In this document: in pieces, positions 52,956-63,239 of the stretch | Layout of the letters: each line of letters starts with the position of its first letter | How positions within the stretch are numbered: position 1 is the first letter of the stretch | Assembly (NCBI RefSeq): GCF_029968015.1 | Contig: NZ_JASCIS010000012.1 | Span: 1-64,000, forward strand | Reading direction: 5' to 3' | From: Streptomyces luteolus | GTDB taxonomy: Bacteria > Actinomycetota > Actinomycetes > Streptomycetales > Streptomycetaceae | Length of the DNA: 64,000 bases | Notes under the pieces: generated by a model | Told to the model about the DNA's origin: nothing | Database searches by the model: none | What the model saw: the letters and a program-made list of their open reading frames with translations, nothing else | Position numbers and translations under genes: made by a program

Positions 52956-53329
52956 CCCCGATTGGCGCCCGGTGCGACCCATATGGCACACTGTCCAGGT
53001 TGCTCGGTTGAGTGCCGATGCTGCGCGCCTCCCGCCGGGAGGACCGGAAGCGAGTCCCACAGTACTCGTCGCCCCAACTGCCGTGAGGCAGCGCTGGAGC
53101 GGACGTACGGGAATCTTTCGGGAAGCGCAGCGCGGGGCTCCACCAGGCGCCTGGTGGGTTTCTTCCCCCAGCTCGTGCGGCCCTGGGCCGCGGTTCCTGT
53201 AGCAGGGAAATCCGTACGGATATTCCTGACAGCGGGACCGCGACACGCCCGACCGCGTGGGTCGGAGGAAGTGTGAAACAGGGCCCCCGGGAGCCAGGGC
53301 GTTTCGAGACAAAGGACTACTAAGTAGCC
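52956..53329 (+). promoter_or_regulatory. Long structured leader of the S10 operon
   Basis: About 370 bases of leader hold several stems. One is CTGCC-GTGA-GGCAG near 53080-53093. Another is CCACCAG-GCGC-CTGGTGG (53140-53157), followed by GTTTCTTCC and thus attenuator-like. A near-palindrome ATCCGTACGGAT lies near 53210-53221. At 53241-53265 is the 25-bp element shared with the rpsL leader. No gene is seen in 52809-53329. Confidence 0.65.
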
Positions 53330-53638
53330 ATGGCGGGACAGAAGATCCGCATCCGGCTCAAGGCCTACGACCACGAGGTCATCGACTCCTCGGCGAAGAA
53401 GATCGTCGAGACGGTGACGCGTACTGGTGCGTCGGTCGCGGGCCCGGTGCCGCTGCCTACCGAGAAGAACGTGTACTGCGTCATCAAGTCGCCGCACAAG
53501 TACAAGGACTCGCGCGAGCACTTCGAGATGCGCACGCACAAGCGCCTGATCGACATCCTCGACCCGACGCCGAAGACCGTTGACTCCCTGATGCGACTCG
53601 ACCTCCCGGCCGGTGTCGACATCGAGATCAAGCTCTGA
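53330..53638 (+). CDS. rpsJ: 30S ribosomal protein S10
   Basis: This 102-residue S10/NusE starts [20 protein letters not shown], contains [20 protein letters not shown] and ends [17 protein letters not shown]. It acts in the 30S head and in antitermination with NusB. ATG 53330 is the start. First gene of the S10 operon. Confidence 0.98.
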   Translation: MAGQKIRIRLKAYDHEVIDSSAKKIVETVTRTGASVAGPVPLPTEKNVYCVIKSPHKYKDSREHFEMRTHKRLIDILDPTPKTVDSLMRLDLPAGVDIEIKL

Positions 53639-53656
53639 GGGCCGGTGATCTGAGAG

Positions 53657-54301
53657 ATGGCTAAGCAGATCAAGGGCATCCTGGGCGAGAAGCTCGGCAT
53701 GACTCAGGTGTGGGACGACAACAACCGCGTTGTCCCCGTCACCGTCGTCAAGGCCGGCCCGAACGTCGTGACCCAGGTCCGTACGAATGACACCGACGGC
53801 TACGAGTCGGTCCAGATCGCCTTCGGCGAGATCGACCCTCGCAAGGTGAACAAGCCCCTCAAGGGCCACTTCGCCAAGGCCGACGTGACCCCGCGCCGCC
53901 ACCTGGTGGAGCTCCGTACCTCCGACGCCAGCGAGTACACGCTCGGCCAGGAGATCACTGCCGAGGTCTTCGAGTCCGGCGTCAAGGTCGACGTCACGGG
54001 CAAGACCAAGGGCAAGGGCTTCGCCGGTGTCATGAAGCGTCACAACTTCAAGGGCGGCAAGTCGTCCCACGGTGCCCACCGTGTGCACCGTATGCCCGGT
54101 TCCATCGGTGGCTGCGCCACCCCCGGTCGTGTCTTCAAGGGCATGCGGATGGCCGGTCGCATGGGCAACGAGCGGGTCACCACCCAGAACCTGACCGTCC
54201 ACGCCGTTGACGCGGAGAAGGGTCTGCTGCTCATCAAGGGCGCGGTTCCTGGTCCGAACGGCGGCCTCGTCCTGGTCCGTACCGCGGCCAAGGGGGCCTG
54301 A
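53657..54301 (+). CDS. rplC: 50S ribosomal protein L3
   Basis: This 214-residue L3 sits near the peptidyl transferase centre. Motifs: [36 protein letters not shown] and [23 protein letters not shown] 53657, 18 bases after rpsJ. Confidence 0.98.
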   Translation: MAKQIKGILGEKLGMTQVWDDNNRVVPVTVVKAGPNVVTQVRTNDTDGYESVQIAFGEIDPRKVNKPLKGHFAKADVTPRRHLVELRTSDASEYTLGQEITAEVFESGVKVDVTGKTKGKGFAGVMKRHNFKGGKSSHGAHRVHRMPGSIGGCATPGRVFKGMRMAGRMGNERVTTQNLTVHAVDAEKGLLLIKGAVPGPNGGLVLVRTAAKGA

Positions 54302-54309
54302 GGTAACCG

Positions 54310-54960
54310 ATGAGCACCATTGACATCCTTTCGCCGGTTGGTGACAAGGCCGGGTCCGTCGAGCTCCCCGCGGAGATCTTCGACGCCAAGGTCAGCGTTC
54401 CGCTGATCCACCAGGTTGTTGTCGCGCAGCTGGCCGCTGCCCGCCAGGGCACGCACAAGACCAAGACTCGCGGCGAGGTCCGCGGCGGTGGCCGTAAGCC
54501 CTACCGCCAGAAGGGCACCGGCCGCGCGCGCCAGGGTTCGACCCGTGCGCCGCAGTTCGCCGGCGGTGGCGTGGTCCACGGCCCCGTGCCGCGTGACTAC
54601 TCGCAGCGCACCCCGAAGAAGATGAAGGCCGCCGCCCTGCGCGGTGCCCTCACCGACCGGGCCCGTCACGACCGCATCCACGTCGTGTCCGACGTGGTCG
54701 AGGGCGACATCTCCACCAAGGGCGCCAAGACCCTCCTGGGCAAGATCTCGGAGCGCAAGAACGTGCTCCTGGTCGTCACCCGCGAGGACGAGAAGGCCCT
54801 GCTGTCCGCCCGTAACCTGCCCCAGGTGCACATCCTGGAGCCGGGCCAGCTGAACACGTACGACGTGCTCGTCTCGGACGACGTGGTCTTCACCAAGGCC
54901 GCCTTCGACTCCTTCGTCGCTGGCCCCAAGGCCGCTGAGACCGAAGGGAGCGAGGCCTGA
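54310..54960 (+). CDS. rplD: 50S ribosomal protein L4
   Basis: This 216-residue L4 has the extended tunnel loop with [20 protein letters not shown] and [18 protein letters not shown]. In enterobacteria L4 represses the S10 operon through its leader; here the long rpsJ leader makes a similar role possible but unproven. The stop shares one base with rplW. Confidence 0.97.
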   Translation: MSTIDILSPVGDKAGSVELPAEIFDAKVSVPLIHQVVVAQLAAARQGTHKTKTRGEVRGGGRKPYRQKGTGRARQGSTRAPQFAGGGVVHGPVPRDYSQRTPKKMKAAALRGALTDRARHDRIHVVSDVVEGDISTKGAKTLLGKISERKNVLLVVTREDEKALLSARNLPQVHILEPGQLNTYDVLVSDDVVFTKAAFDSFVAGPKAAETEGSEA

Positions 54961-55280
54961 TGAGCGAGGCCGTCGTCACCAGCAAGACCTTCACGGACCC
55001 GCGCGACGTTCTCGTCAAGCCGGTCGTGTCGGAGAAGAGCTACGCCCTCCTCGACGAGAACAAGTACACGTTCATCGTCGACCCGCGTGCCAACAAGACC
55101 CAGATCAAGCAGGCCGTCGAGGCGGTCTTCTCGGTCAAGGTCACCGGGGTCAACACGATCAACCGGCAGGGCAAGCGCAAGCGCACCCGCACCGGTTTCG
55201 GCAAGCGCGCCAACACCAAGCGCGCCATCGTGACCCTCGCCGAGGGCGACCGTATCGACATCTTCGGCCAGGCCTCCTAA
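54960..55280 (+). CDS. rplW: 50S ribosomal protein L23
   Basis: This 106-residue tunnel-exit protein is the docking site for trigger factor and SRP. Motifs are [20 protein letters not shown] and [23 protein letters not shown] 54960 overlaps the rplD stop. Confidence 0.97.
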   Translation: MSEAVVTSKTFTDPRDVLVKPVVSEKSYALLDENKYTFIVDPRANKTQIKQAVEAVFSVKVTGVNTINRQGKRKRTRTGFGKRANTKRAIVTLAEGDRIDIFGQAS

Positions 55281-55318
55281 CGGAGTGCCCTGGTCCGATA
55301 TCGGACGAGGACTGAGAA

Positions 55319-56155
55319 ATGGGAATCCGCAAGTACAAGCCGACGACGCCGGGCCGCCGTGGCTCCTCCGTCGCCGACTTCGTCGAGGTCACGCGGTCCA
55401 CGCCGGAGAAGTCGCTGGTCCGCCCCCTGCACAGCAAGGGCGGCCGTAACAATTCCGGTCGTGTGACCGTCCGCCACCAGGGCGGTGGCCACAAGCGCGC
55501 CTACCGAGTGATCGACTTCCGTCGTCACGACAAGGACGGCGTGCCGGCGAAGGTCGCGCACATCGAGTACGACCCCAACCGCACCGCGCGCATCGCGCTG
55601 CTGCACTACGCAGACGGCGAGAAGCGCTACATCATCGCTCCGCGTGGCCTGAACCAGGGCGACCGGATCGAGAACGGCCCCGGCGCCGACATCAAGCCCG
55701 GTAACAACCTGGCGCTCCGCAACATCCCGGTCGGTACCACGATCCACGCGATCGAGCTCCGTCCCGGTGGTGGCGCGAAGTTCGCCCGCTCCGCGGGTGC
55801 CTCCGTGCAGCTGCTCGCGAAGGAGGGCTCGATGGCCCACCTCCGCATGCCGTCCGGAGAGATCCGTCTGGTCGACGTCCGCTGCCGCGCCACCATCGGC
55901 GAGGTCGGCAACGCCGAGCAGTCGAACATCAACTGGGGTAAGGCCGGCCGCAAGCGCTGGCTGGGCGTCCGTCCCACCGTTCGCGGTGTCGTGATGAACC
56001 CGGTTGACCACCCGCACGGTGGTGGTGAGGGCAAGACCTCCGGTGGTCGCCACCCGGTCTCGCCCTGGGGCAAGAAGGAAGGCCGTACTCGTTCGCCCAA
56101 GAAGGCGTCGAACAAGTACATCGTCCGCCGCCGCAAGACGAACAAGAAGCGCTAA
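55319..56155 (+). CDS. rplB: 50S ribosomal protein L2
   Basis: This 278-residue L2 is needed for subunit joining and peptidyl transfer. It has the conserved His region [20 protein letters not shown] and [20 protein letters not shown]. The C-terminus is basic. ATG 55319. Confidence 0.98.
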   Translation: MGIRKYKPTTPGRRGSSVADFVEVTRSTPEKSLVRPLHSKGGRNNSGRVTVRHQGGGHKRAYRVIDFRRHDKDGVPAKVAHIEYDPNRTARIALLHYADGEKRYIIAPRGLNQGDRIENGPGADIKPGNNLALRNIPVGTTIHAIELRPGGGAKFARSAGASVQLLAKEGSMAHLRMPSGEIRLVDVRCRATIGEVGNAEQSNINWGKAGRKRWLGVRPTVRGVVMNPVDHPHGGGEGKTSGGRHPVSPWGKKEGRTRSPKKASNKYIVRRRKTNKKR

Positions 56156-56167
56156 GGACGGGTTGAG

Positions 56168-56449
56168 ATGCCTCGTAGCCTGAAGAAGGGGCCCTTCGTC
56201 GACGACCACCTGAGCAAGAAGGTGGACGCCCAGAACGAAGCCGGTTCCAAGAACGTCATCAAGACCTGGTCCCGACGCTCCATGATCGTGCCGGCCATGC
56301 TCGGCCACACGCTCGCGGTGCACAACGGCAAGACCCACATCCCGGTGTTCGTCACCGAGTCGATGGTCGGCCACAAGCTCGGCGAGTTTGCGCCGACCCG
56401 CACCTTCCGCGGCCACGTCAAGGACGACCGCAAGTCGAAGCGTCGCTGA
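56168..56449 (+). CDS. rpsS: 30S ribosomal protein S19
   Basis: This 93-residue S19 starts [20 protein letters not shown] and contains [20 protein letters not shown] and [12 protein letters not shown]. It binds the 30S head near S13. ATG 56168. Confidence 0.98.
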   Translation: MPRSLKKGPFVDDHLSKKVDAQNEAGSKNVIKTWSRRSMIVPAMLGHTLAVHNGKTHIPVFVTESMVGHKLGEFAPTRTFRGHVKDDRKSKRR

Positions 56450-56493
56450 CGAGGCGGGTGCAGAGACTGATGAAGAACACCGAAGGGACAACC

Positions 56494-56841
56494 ATGGAAG
56501 CCAGGGCCCAGGCGCGGTACATCCGCGTCACGCCCATGAAGGCCCGCCGCGTGGTGGACCTCATCCGTGGCATGGACGCCACGGAGGCCCAGGCGGTCCT
56601 GCGTTTCGCCCCGCAGGCCGCGTCTGTGCCGGTCGGCAAGGTGCTTGACAGCGCCATTGCCAACGCCGCGCACAACTACGACCACACCGACGCCTCTTCG
56701 CTGGTCATCAGCGAGGCGTACGTCGACGAGGGCCCGACCCTGAAGCGGTTCCGTCCGCGTGCTCAGGGCCGTGCCTACCGGATCCGCAAGCGGACCAGCC
56801 ACATCACCGTGGTCGTCAGCAGCAAGGAAGGAACCCGGTAA
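56494..56841 (+). CDS. rplV: 50S ribosomal protein L22
   Basis: This 115-residue tunnel protein begins [20 protein letters not shown] and has the late beta-hairpin region [23 protein letters not shown] 56494 is chosen because the family starts there; an in-frame start at 56458 would add 12 unrelated residues. The stop overlaps rpsC by one base. Confidence 0.96.
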   Translation: MEARAQARYIRVTPMKARRVVDLIRGMDATEAQAVLRFAPQAASVPVGKVLDSAIANAAHNYDHTDASSLVISEAYVDEGPTLKRFRPRAQGRAYRIRKRTSHITVVVSSKEGTR

Positions 56842-57683
56842 TGGGCCAGAAGGTAAACCCGCACGGGTTCCGGCTCGGTGTCACCACGGACTTCAAGAGC
56901 CGCTGGTACGCCGACAAGCTGTACAAGGACTACGTCAAGGAAGACGTCGCCATCCGTCGGATGATGACGTCCGGCATGGAGCGCGCCGGCATCTCGAAGG
57001 TGGAGATCGAGCGCACCCGTGACCGTGTCCGCGTGGACATCCACACCGCCCGTCCGGGCATCGTCATCGGCCGTCGTGGCGCCGAGGCCGACCGCATCCG
57101 CGGTGACCTCGAGAAGCTCACCGGCAAGCAGGTCCAGCTGAACATCCTCGAGGTCAAGAACCCCGAGACCGACGCTCAGCTGGTTGCCCAGGCCGTTGCC
57201 GAGCAGCTGTCCTCCCGCGTCTCCTTCCGTCGCGCCATGCGCAAGAGCATGCAGTCGGCGATGAAGGCGGGCGCCAAGGGCATCAAGATCCAGTGCGGCG
57301 GACGTCTCGGCGGCGCCGAGATGTCGCGCTCGGAGTTCTACCGCGAGGGCCGCGTGCCCCTGCACACGCTCCGCGCGAACGTCGACTACGGCTTCTTCGA
57401 GGCCAAGACGACCTTCGGCCGCATCGGCGTGAAGGTCTGGATCTACAAGGGCGACGTCAAGAACATCGCCGAGGTCCGCGCCGAGAACGCTGCCGCCCGC
57501 GCGGGTAACCGCCCGGCTCGCGGTGGCGGCTCCGACCGCCCGGCCCGTGGTGGCCGCGGTGGCGAGCGTGGCGGTCGCGGTCGCAAGCCGCAGCAGCAGC
57601 AGGCTCCGGCCGCCGAGGCCCCCAAGGCCGACGCTCCCGCCGCTGCCGCTCCGGCTGCTGAGAGCACCGGAACGGAGGCCTGA
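56841..57683 (+). CDS. rpsC: 30S ribosomal protein S3
   Basis: This 280-residue S3 has an N-terminal KH domain with [20 protein letters not shown] and the C-terminal domain [21 protein letters not shown] tail of about 65 Arg/Gly then Ala/Pro-rich residues is typical of actinobacteria. It takes part in mRNA entry and helicase activity. ATG 56841. Confidence 0.97.
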   Translation: MGQKVNPHGFRLGVTTDFKSRWYADKLYKDYVKEDVAIRRMMTSGMERAGISKVEIERTRDRVRVDIHTARPGIVIGRRGAEADRIRGDLEKLTGKQVQLNILEVKNPETDAQLVAQAVAEQLSSRVSFRRAMRKSMQSAMKAGAKGIKIQCGGRLGGAEMSRSEFYREGRVPLHTLRANVDYGFFEAKTTFGRIGVKVWIYKGDVKNIAEVRAENAAARAGNRPARGGGSDRPARGGRGGERGGRGRKPQQQQAPAAEAPKADAPAAAAPAAESTGTEA

Positions 57684-57688
57684 CCGAA

Positions 57689-58108
57689 ATGCTGATCCCC
57701 CGTAGGGTCAAGCACCGCAAGCAGCACCACCCGAAGCGCAGCGGTATGTCCAAGGGTGGTACGCAGGTTGCGTTCGGCGAGTACGGCATCCAGGCGCTCA
57801 CCCCGGCGTACGTGACGAACCGTCAGATCGAGGCCGCTCGTATCGCGATGACCCGTCACATCAAGCGTGGCGGCAAGGTCTGGATCAACATCTACCCGGA
57901 CCGCCCCCTCACCAAGAAGCCCGCCGAGACCCGCATGGGTTCCGGTAAGGGTTCGCCGGAGTGGTGGGTCGCCAACGTCAAGCCCGGACGCGTCATGTTC
58001 GAGCTGTCGTACCCCAACGAGAAGATCGCGCGCGAGGCGCTGACTCGTGCGGCCCACAAGCTGCCGATGAAGTGCAGGATCGTCAAGCGCGAGGCAGGTG
58101 AAGTGTGA
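57689..58108 (+). CDS. rplP: 50S ribosomal protein L16
   Basis: This 139-residue L16 starts [20 protein letters not shown] and contains [20 protein letters not shown] and [20 protein letters not shown]. It stabilises tRNA in the A and P sites. ATG 57689. Confidence 0.98.
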   Translation: MLIPRRVKHRKQHHPKRSGMSKGGTQVAFGEYGIQALTPAYVTNRQIEAARIAMTRHIKRGGKVWINIYPDRPLTKKPAETRMGSGKGSPEWWVANVKPGRVMFELSYPNEKIAREALTRAAHKLPMKCRIVKREAGEV

Positions 58109-58332
58109 TGTCGGCCGGAACCAAGGCGTCCGAGCTGCGCGAGCTGGGCAACGAGGAGCTTGTCGCCAAGCTTCGCGAGGCCAAGGAAGAGCTGTTCAAC
58201 CTCCGTTTCCAGGCGGCGACGGGACAGCTCGAGAACCACGGCCGGCTCAAGGCCGTCCGCAAGGACATCGCCCGGATCTACACCCTCATGCGTGAGCGTG
58301 AGCTCGGCATCGAGACGGTGGAGAACGCCTGA
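58108..58332 (+). CDS. rpmC: 50S ribosomal protein L29
   Basis: This 74-residue two-helix protein sits at the tunnel exit, with [39 protein letters not shown] and [17 protein letters not shown] 58108 overlaps the rplP stop by one base; GTG 58105 is an alternative. Confidence 0.96.
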   Translation: MSAGTKASELRELGNEELVAKLREAKEELFNLRFQAATGQLENHGRLKAVRKDIARIYTLMRERELGIETVENA

Positions 58333-58616
58333 TGAGCGAGAAGAACGTGACTGAAGAGACTGCCGCCCGCGGCTTCCGCAAGACCCGTGAGGGTCTGGTC
58401 GTCAGCGACAAGATGGACAAGACCGTCGTCGTCGCTGTCGAGGACCGCGTCAAGCACGCGCTGTACGGCAAGGTCATCCGCCGTACGAACAAGCTCAAGG
58501 CGCACGACGAGCAGAACGCTGCCGGCGTCGGCGACCGCGTCCTCCTGATGGAGACGCGTCCGCTGTCGGCGACCAAGCGCTGGCGCATCGTCGAGATCCT
58601 CGAGAAGGCCAAGTAA
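58332..58616 (+). CDS. rpsQ: 30S ribosomal protein S17
   Basis: This 94-residue S17 has the OB-fold segments [20 protein letters not shown] and [23 protein letters not shown] 58332 overlaps rpmC by one base. It is followed by two hairpins. Confidence 0.97.
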   Translation: MSEKNVTEETAARGFRKTREGLVVSDKMDKTVVVAVEDRVKHALYGKVIRRTNKLKAHDEQNAAGVGDRVLLMETRPLSATKRWRIVEILEKAK

Positions 58617-58620
58617 TTCT

Positions 58621-58687
58621 CCGAGGGGCATCCCCCTCGGAGTTCGTTCCGCCAGGCTCCCGGGGCAGTTCGCCGAACTGCCCCGGG
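58621..58687 (+). other. Two adjacent hairpins between rpsQ and rplN
   Basis: CCGAGGG (58621-58627) pairs with CCCTCGG (58634-58640). CCCGGGGCAGTT (58659-58670) pairs with AACTGCCCCGGG (58676-58687). Neither has a T-run. They split the S10 and spc parts of the cluster and may be a processing site or partial terminator. Confidence 0.65.
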
Positions 58688-58715
58688 GGAACCGGCAGAC
58701 AAACAGGAGATAGAC

Positions 58716-59084
58716 GTGATCCAGCAGGAGTCGCGACTCAAGGTCGCCGACAACACTGGTGCGAAGGAAATCCTTTGCATCCGTGTTCTCGGTGGCTCGG
58801 GTCGCCGCTACGCGGGCATCGGTGACGTCATCGTCGCCACCGTCAAGGACGCGATCCCCGGTGGCAACGTGAAGAAGGGTGACGTCGTCAAGGCGGTCAT
58901 CGTTCGCACCGTCAAGGAGCGCCGCCGTCCGGACGGCTCGTACATCCGCTTCGACGAGAACGCCGCCGTCATTCTGAAGAACGACGGCGACCCTCGCGGC
59001 ACCCGTATCTTCGGCCCCGTGGGCCGTGAGCTGCGCGAGAAGAAGTTCATGAAGATCATCTCGCTCGCGCCGGAGGTGCTGTAA
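58716..59084 (+). CDS. rplN: 50S ribosomal protein L14
   Basis: This 122-residue L14 starts [20 protein letters not shown] and contains [20 protein letters not shown] and [23 protein letters not shown] 58716 follows AGGAGA. First gene of the spc-type part. Confidence 0.98.
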   Translation: MIQQESRLKVADNTGAKEILCIRVLGGSGRRYAGIGDVIVATVKDAIPGGNVKKGDVVKAVIVRTVKERRRPDGSYIRFDENAAVILKNDGDPRGTRIFGPVGRELREKKFMKIISLAPEVL

Positions 59085-59086
59085 GC

Positions 59087-59410
59087 ATGAAGATCAAGAA
59101 GGGCGACCTGGTCCAGGTCATCACCGGTAAGGACAAGGGCAAGCAGGGCAAGGTCATTGCCGCTTACCCGCGCGACGAGCGTGTCCTGGTCGAGGGTGTC
59201 AACCGGGTCAAGAAGCACACCAAGGCCGGCCCCACGGCCTCCGGCTCGCAGGCCGGTGGCATCGTCACGACCGAGGCCCCGATCCACGTCTCCAACGTCC
59301 AGCTGGTCGTGGAGAAGGACGGCAACAAGGTCGTCACGCGCGTCGGTTACCGCTTCGACGACGAGGGCAACAAGATCCGCGTTGCCAAGCGGACGGGTGA
59401 GGACATCTGA
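59087..59410 (+). CDS. rplX: 50S ribosomal protein L24
   Basis: This 107-residue assembly-initiator protein has the KOW segment [20 protein letters not shown] and the following [13 protein letters not shown] 59087. The stop shares one base with rplE. Confidence 0.97.
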   Translation: MKIKKGDLVQVITGKDKGKQGKVIAAYPRDERVLVEGVNRVKKHTKAGPTASGSQAGGIVTTEAPIHVSNVQLVVEKDGNKVVTRVGYRFDDEGNKIRVAKRTGEDI

Positions 59411-59967
59411 TGGCTACCACCACCACTCCGCGTCTGAAGACGAAGTACCGCGAGGAGATCGCGGGCAAGCTGCGTGACGAGTTCAAGTACGAGAACGTCA
59501 TGCAGGTTCCCGGCCTCGTGAAGATCGTGGTCAACATGGGTGTGGGCGACGCCGCCCGCGACTCCAAGCTGATCGAGGGCGCCATCCGCGACCTCACCAC
59601 GATCACCGGTCAGAAGCCGGCCGTCACCAAGGCCCGCAAGTCCATCGCGCAGTTCAAGCTGCGCGAGGGTCAGCCGATCGGTGCCCACGTCACGCTCCGT
59701 GGCGACCGCATGTGGGAGTTCCTGGACCGCACCCTGTCGCTCGCGCTTCCGCGCATCCGCGACTTCCGTGGTCTGTCCCCCAAGCAGTTCGACGGCCGTG
59801 GCAACTACACCTTCGGTCTCACCGAGCAGGTCATGTTCCACGAGATCGACCAGGACAAGATCGACCGCGTCCGGGGTATGGACATCACCGTGGTCACCAC
59901 GGCGACCAACGACGCTGAGGGCCGTGCGCTCCTTCGTCACCTCGGCTTCCCGTTCAAGGAGGCGTGA
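59410..59967 (+). CDS. rplE: 50S ribosomal protein L5
   Basis: This 185-residue L5 binds 5S rRNA. Motifs are [40 protein letters not shown] and [13 protein letters not shown] 59410. Confidence 0.98.
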   Translation: MATTTTPRLKTKYREEIAGKLRDEFKYENVMQVPGLVKIVVNMGVGDAARDSKLIEGAIRDLTTITGQKPAVTKARKSIAQFKLREGQPIGAHVTLRGDRMWEFLDRTLSLALPRIRDFRGLSPKQFDGRGNYTFGLTEQVMFHEIDQDKIDRVRGMDITVVTTATNDAEGRALLRHLGFPFKEA

Positions 59968-59972
59968 GCGAG

Positions 59973-60158
59973 ATGGCGAAGAAGGCTCTGATTGCCAAGG
60001 CTGCTCGTAAGCCCAAGTTCGGTGTGCGTGGCTACACCCGCTGCCAGCGCTGCGGCCGCCCGCACTCCGTGTACCGCAAGTTCGGCCTGTGCCGCGTGTG
60101 CCTCCGTGAGATGGCTCACCGTGGCGAGCTGCCGGGCGTGACCAAGAGCTCCTGGTAG
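59973..60158 (+). CDS. rpsZ: 30S ribosomal protein S14, zinc-binding type Z
   Basis: This 61-residue short S14 has two CxxC pairs in [20 protein letters not shown] and RVCLREMAH. The zinc form is the usual one in the actinobacterial spc operon. ATG 59973. A 210-base gap with the small hairpin GGGCG-CCTGA-CGCCC (60244-60258) and an inverted pair CCCTCC/GGAGGG precedes rpsH. Confidence 0.97.
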   Translation: MAKKALIAKAARKPKFGVRGYTRCQRCGRPHSVYRKFGLCRVCLREMAHRGELPGVTKSSW

Positions 60159-60368
60159 TCCCGTACTTCGGGATTCCGGAAGCTCTCGGTAAGTAAAGGG
60201 CTCGGTCAGGTGCCCTGCCCTCCATGGCTTAGGCTAGGAGGGTTGGGCGCCTGACGCCCGTACGACTTACTACGCCGTAGGTCCCCGCGCCGCACCCGTC
60301 CTGCCTCTGAGTGGGGAGAGGGATGGCGCATACAGGAAACCCCGGCGAGAGAGGCCGAAGGCCAATTC

Positions 60369-60767
60369 ATGACCATGACTGATCCGATCGCAGACATGCT
60401 TACGCGTCTGCGGAACGCGAACTCGGCATACCACGACCAGGTGTCGATGCCGCACTCCAAGATCAAGTCGCACATCGCGGAGATCCTCCAGCAGGAGGGC
60501 TTCATCACGGGCTGGAAGGTCGAGGACGCCGAGGTCGGCAAGAACCTCGTCCTCGAGCTGAAGTTCGGCCCGAACCGTGAGCGCTCCATCGCGGGCATCA
60601 AGCGGATCTCCAAGCCCGGTCTCCGGGTTTACGCGAAGTCCACCAACCTGCCGAAGGTCCTGGGCGGCCTGGGTGTGGCGATCATCTCCACCTCCCACGG
60701 GCTCCTCACCGACAAGCAGGCCGGCAAGAAGGGCGTAGGCGGAGAAGTCCTCGCCTACGTCTGGTAA
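60369..60767 (+). CDS. rpsH: 30S ribosomal protein S8
   Basis: This 132-residue S8 starts [20 protein letters not shown] and ends [26 protein letters not shown] with [12 protein letters not shown]. It binds helix 21 of 16S rRNA and in E. coli represses the spc operon. ATG 60369 is used. The large gap upstream could hold a promoter or control site. Confidence 0.97.
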   Translation: MTMTDPIADMLTRLRNANSAYHDQVSMPHSKIKSHIAEILQQEGFITGWKVEDAEVGKNLVLELKFGPNRERSIAGIKRISKPGLRVYAKSTNLPKVLGGLGVAIISTSHGLLTDKQAGKKGVGGEVLAYVW

Positions 60768-60791
60768 CGGAAGGGAACGGAGGAAACAGCT

Positions 60792-61331
60792 ATGTCGCGT
60801 ATTGGCAAGCTCCCCATCACGGTTCCCGCCGGCGTGGACGTCACCATCGACGGCGGTACGGTCGCGGTCAAGGGCCCCAAGGGCTCGCTGACCCACACCG
60901 TCGTGGCGCCGATCGAGATCGCCAAGGGTGAGGACGGCGTCCTGAACGTCACCCGCCCCAACGACGAGCGTCAGAACAAGGCCCTGCACGGCCTGTCCCG
61001 CACGCTGGTGGCGAACATGATCACCGGCGTGACCCAGGGTTACGTGAAGAAGCTCGAGATCAGCGGTGTCGGTTACCGCGTCCTGGCGAAGGGCTCCAAC
61101 CTGGAGTTCTCGCTCGGCTACAGCCACCCGATCCTGATCGAGGCGCCCGAGGGCATCTCGTTCAAGGTCGAGTCGCCGACCAAGTTCTCGGTCGAGGGCA
61201 TCGACAAGCAGAAGGTCGGCGAGGTTGCGGCCAACATCCGCAAGCTGCGCAAGCCCGACCCGTACAAGGCCAAGGGTGTCAAGTACGAGGGCGAAGTCAT
61301 CCGCCGCAAGGTCGGAAAGGCGGGTAAGTAA
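60792..61331 (+). CDS. rplF: 50S ribosomal protein L6
   Basis: This 179-residue L6 starts [20 protein letters not shown] and contains [20 protein letters not shown] and [23 protein letters not shown] 60792 follows GGAGGAAA. Confidence 0.98.
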   Translation: MSRIGKLPITVPAGVDVTIDGGTVAVKGPKGSLTHTVVAPIEIAKGEDGVLNVTRPNDERQNKALHGLSRTLVANMITGVTQGYVKKLEISGVGYRVLAKGSNLEFSLGYSHPILIEAPEGISFKVESPTKFSVEGIDKQKVGEVAANIRKLRKPDPYKAKGVKYEGEVIRRKVGKAGK

Positions 61332-61334
61332 GCC

Positions 61335-61718
61335 ATGGCATACGGGCAGAAGATCCTGAAGGGCGACGCTTACAAGCGTGCTGCCATCAAGCGTCGCCAC
61401 ATCCGTATCCGGAAGAACATCTCCGGTACGGCGGAGCGTCCGCGCCTGGTCGTCACCCGCTCGAACCGCAACATCGTCGCCCAGGTCATCGACGACGTGA
61501 AGGGTCACACCCTCGCGTCCGCTTCGACCCTGGACGTTTCGATCCGCGGTGGCGAGGGCGACAAGTCCGCGCAGGCCAAGTCCGTCGGCGCCCTGGTTGC
61601 CGAGCGCGCCAAGGCCGCCGGTGTCGAGACCGTCGTGTTCGACCGTGGTGGTAACCAGTACGCCGGGCGCATCGCCGCCCTGGCGGACGCCGCCCGCGAA
61701 GCCGGCCTGAAGTTCTGA
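61335..61718 (+). CDS. rplR: 50S ribosomal protein L18
   Basis: This 127-residue 5S rRNA-binding protein has [40 protein letters not shown] and [23 protein letters not shown] 61335, three bases after rplF. Confidence 0.98.
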   Translation: MAYGQKILKGDAYKRAAIKRRHIRIRKNISGTAERPRLVVTRSNRNIVAQVIDDVKGHTLASASTLDVSIRGGEGDKSAQAKSVGALVAERAKAAGVETVVFDRGGNQYAGRIAALADAAREAGLKF

Positions 61719-61759
61719 GTCGGTTCCGTAGCTAGCGGAAACAGAGAGAGGTAATTCCA

Positions 61760-62365
61760 ATGGCTGGACCCCAGCGCCGCGGTGGCGGTGCCGGTGGCGG
61801 CGAGCGGCGGGACCGGAAGGGTCGCGACGGTGGCGCTGCTGCCGCCGAGAAGACCGCGTACGTTGAGCGCGTTGTCGCGATCAACCGCGTCGCCAAGGTT
61901 GTGAAGGGTGGTCGTCGCTTCAGCTTCACCGCGCTGGTCGTGGTGGGCGACGGTGACGGCACCGTGGGTGTCGGTTACGGCAAGGCCAAGGAGGTGCCGG
62001 CCGCCATCGCCAAGGGTGTTGAGGAGGCCAAGAAGCACTTCTTCAAGGTCCCCCGTATCCAGGGCACCATCCCGCACCCGATCCAGGGCGAGAAGGCCGC
62101 GGGCGTCGTCCTGCTCAAGCCGGCTTCCCCCGGTACCGGTGTTATCGCCGGTGGCCCGGTGCGTGCCGTGCTCGAGTGCGCCGGCGTTCACGACATCCTG
62201 TCGAAGTCCCTGGGCTCCGACAACGCGATCAACATCGTGCACGCGACCGTGGAGGCCCTGAAGGGTCTGCAGCGTCCCGAGGAGATCGCGGCTCGCCGTG
62301 GTCTGCCGCTCGAGGACGTCGCTCCCGCGGCTCTGCTGCGTGCGCGTGCCGGGGCTGGTGCGTAA
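61760..62365 (+). CDS. rpsE: 30S ribosomal protein S5
   Basis: This 201-residue S5 has a Gly/Arg-rich N-terminus, then [40 protein letters not shown] and [20 protein letters not shown]. It has roles in decoding and mRNA helicase activity. ATG 61760. It overlaps rpmD by one base. Confidence 0.98.
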   Translation: MAGPQRRGGGAGGGERRDRKGRDGGAAAAEKTAYVERVVAINRVAKVVKGGRRFSFTALVVVGDGDGTVGVGYGKAKEVPAAIAKGVEEAKKHFFKVPRIQGTIPHPIQGEKAAGVVLLKPASPGTGVIAGGPVRAVLECAGVHDILSKSLGSDNAINIVHATVEALKGLQRPEEIAARRGLPLEDVAPAALLRARAGAGA

Positions 62366-62547
62366 TGGCGCAGCTCAAGATCACGCAGACGAAGTCGTAC
62401 ATCGGCAGCAAGCAGAACCACCGCGACACCCTGCGCTCCCTTGGTCTCAAGGGCATCAACACGCAGGTCGTCAAGGAGGACCGCCCCGAGTTCCGCGGCA
62501 TGGTGCAGACCGTCCGCCACCTCGTGACGGTCGAGGAGGTCGACTGA
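62365..62547 (+). CDS. rpmD: 50S ribosomal protein L30
   Basis: This 60-residue L30 starts [20 protein letters not shown] and has [23 protein letters not shown] 62365 overlaps the rpsE stop. Confidence 0.96.
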   Translation: MAQLKITQTKSYIGSKQNHRDTLRSLGLKGINTQVVKEDRPEFRGMVQTVRHLVTVEEVD

Positions 62548-62548
62548 C

Positions 62549-63004
62549 ATGGCGGAGCAGAACCCGCTGAAGGTCCACAACCTCCGTCCGGCCCCCGGCG
62601 CCAAGACCGCCAAGACCCGTGTCGGTCGTGGTGAGGCGTCGAAGGGTAAGACGGCCGGTCGTGGTACCAAGGGCACGAAGGCCCGTTACCAGGTTCCGGA
62701 GCGCTTCGAGGGTGGCCAGATGCCGCTCCACATGCGCCTCCCGAAGCTGAAGGGCTTCAAGAACCCGTTCAAGACCGAGTTCCAGGTCGTGAACCTCGAC
62801 AAGCTGGCCGCGCTCTACCCCGAGGGTGGAGAGGTCACCGTCGAGGGCCTCGTGGCCAAGGGTGCCGTTCGCAAGAACAGCCTCGTCAAGGTCCTGGGCC
62901 AGGGCGAGGTCTCCGTGGCGCTGCAGGTGACGGTCGACGCCGTCTCCGGCTCCGCCAAGGAGAAGATCACCGCCGCGGGCGGTACCGTCACCGAGCTCGT
63001 CTGA
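62549..63004 (+). CDS. rplO: 50S ribosomal protein L15
   Basis: This 151-residue late-assembly protein has [35 protein letters not shown] and [23 protein letters not shown] 62549. It ends the ribosomal part; a strong terminator follows. Confidence 0.98.
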   Translation: MAEQNPLKVHNLRPAPGAKTAKTRVGRGEASKGKTAGRGTKGTKARYQVPERFEGGQMPLHMRLPKLKGFKNPFKTEFQVVNLDKLAALYPEGGEVTVEGLVAKGAVRKNSLVKVLGQGEVSVALQVTVDAVSGSAKEKITAAGGTVTELV

Positions 63005-63042
63005 GTAACTCAGACGAGGTCGCGATGACTTGAACGATCCCA

Positions 63043-63074
63043 CCGGGGATGCCTCACAAATGGGGCATCCCCGG
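63043..63074 (+). terminator. Terminator between rplO and secY
   Basis: CCGGGGATGCC (63043-63053) pairs perfectly with GGCATCCCCGG (63064-63074); outer bases AACGA/TCGTT can extend it. Confidence 0.85.
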
Positions 63075-63103
63075 TTGGTCGTTCCAAGGGGGGCACGTAC
63101 GCC
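63075..63103 (+). promoter_or_regulatory. Candidate promoter of secY
   Basis: TTGGTC (63075-63080) and TACGCC (63098-63103) are 17 bases apart, directly after the terminator. A separate promoter for secY and following genes is expected from this layout. Confidence 0.45.
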
Positions 63104-63239
63104 GGTAAGGTGGCGTGCACTTGCTACTTTCCGGGCGGTCTGCTTACGGCTCACCGCGCGGTTCTTGCCCTGAAACGTATTTGTCGATCCTCAAGACCGT
63201 CACCTCTGACGCAGTAGCGCGGGGGTCGCAGGAGGCACC

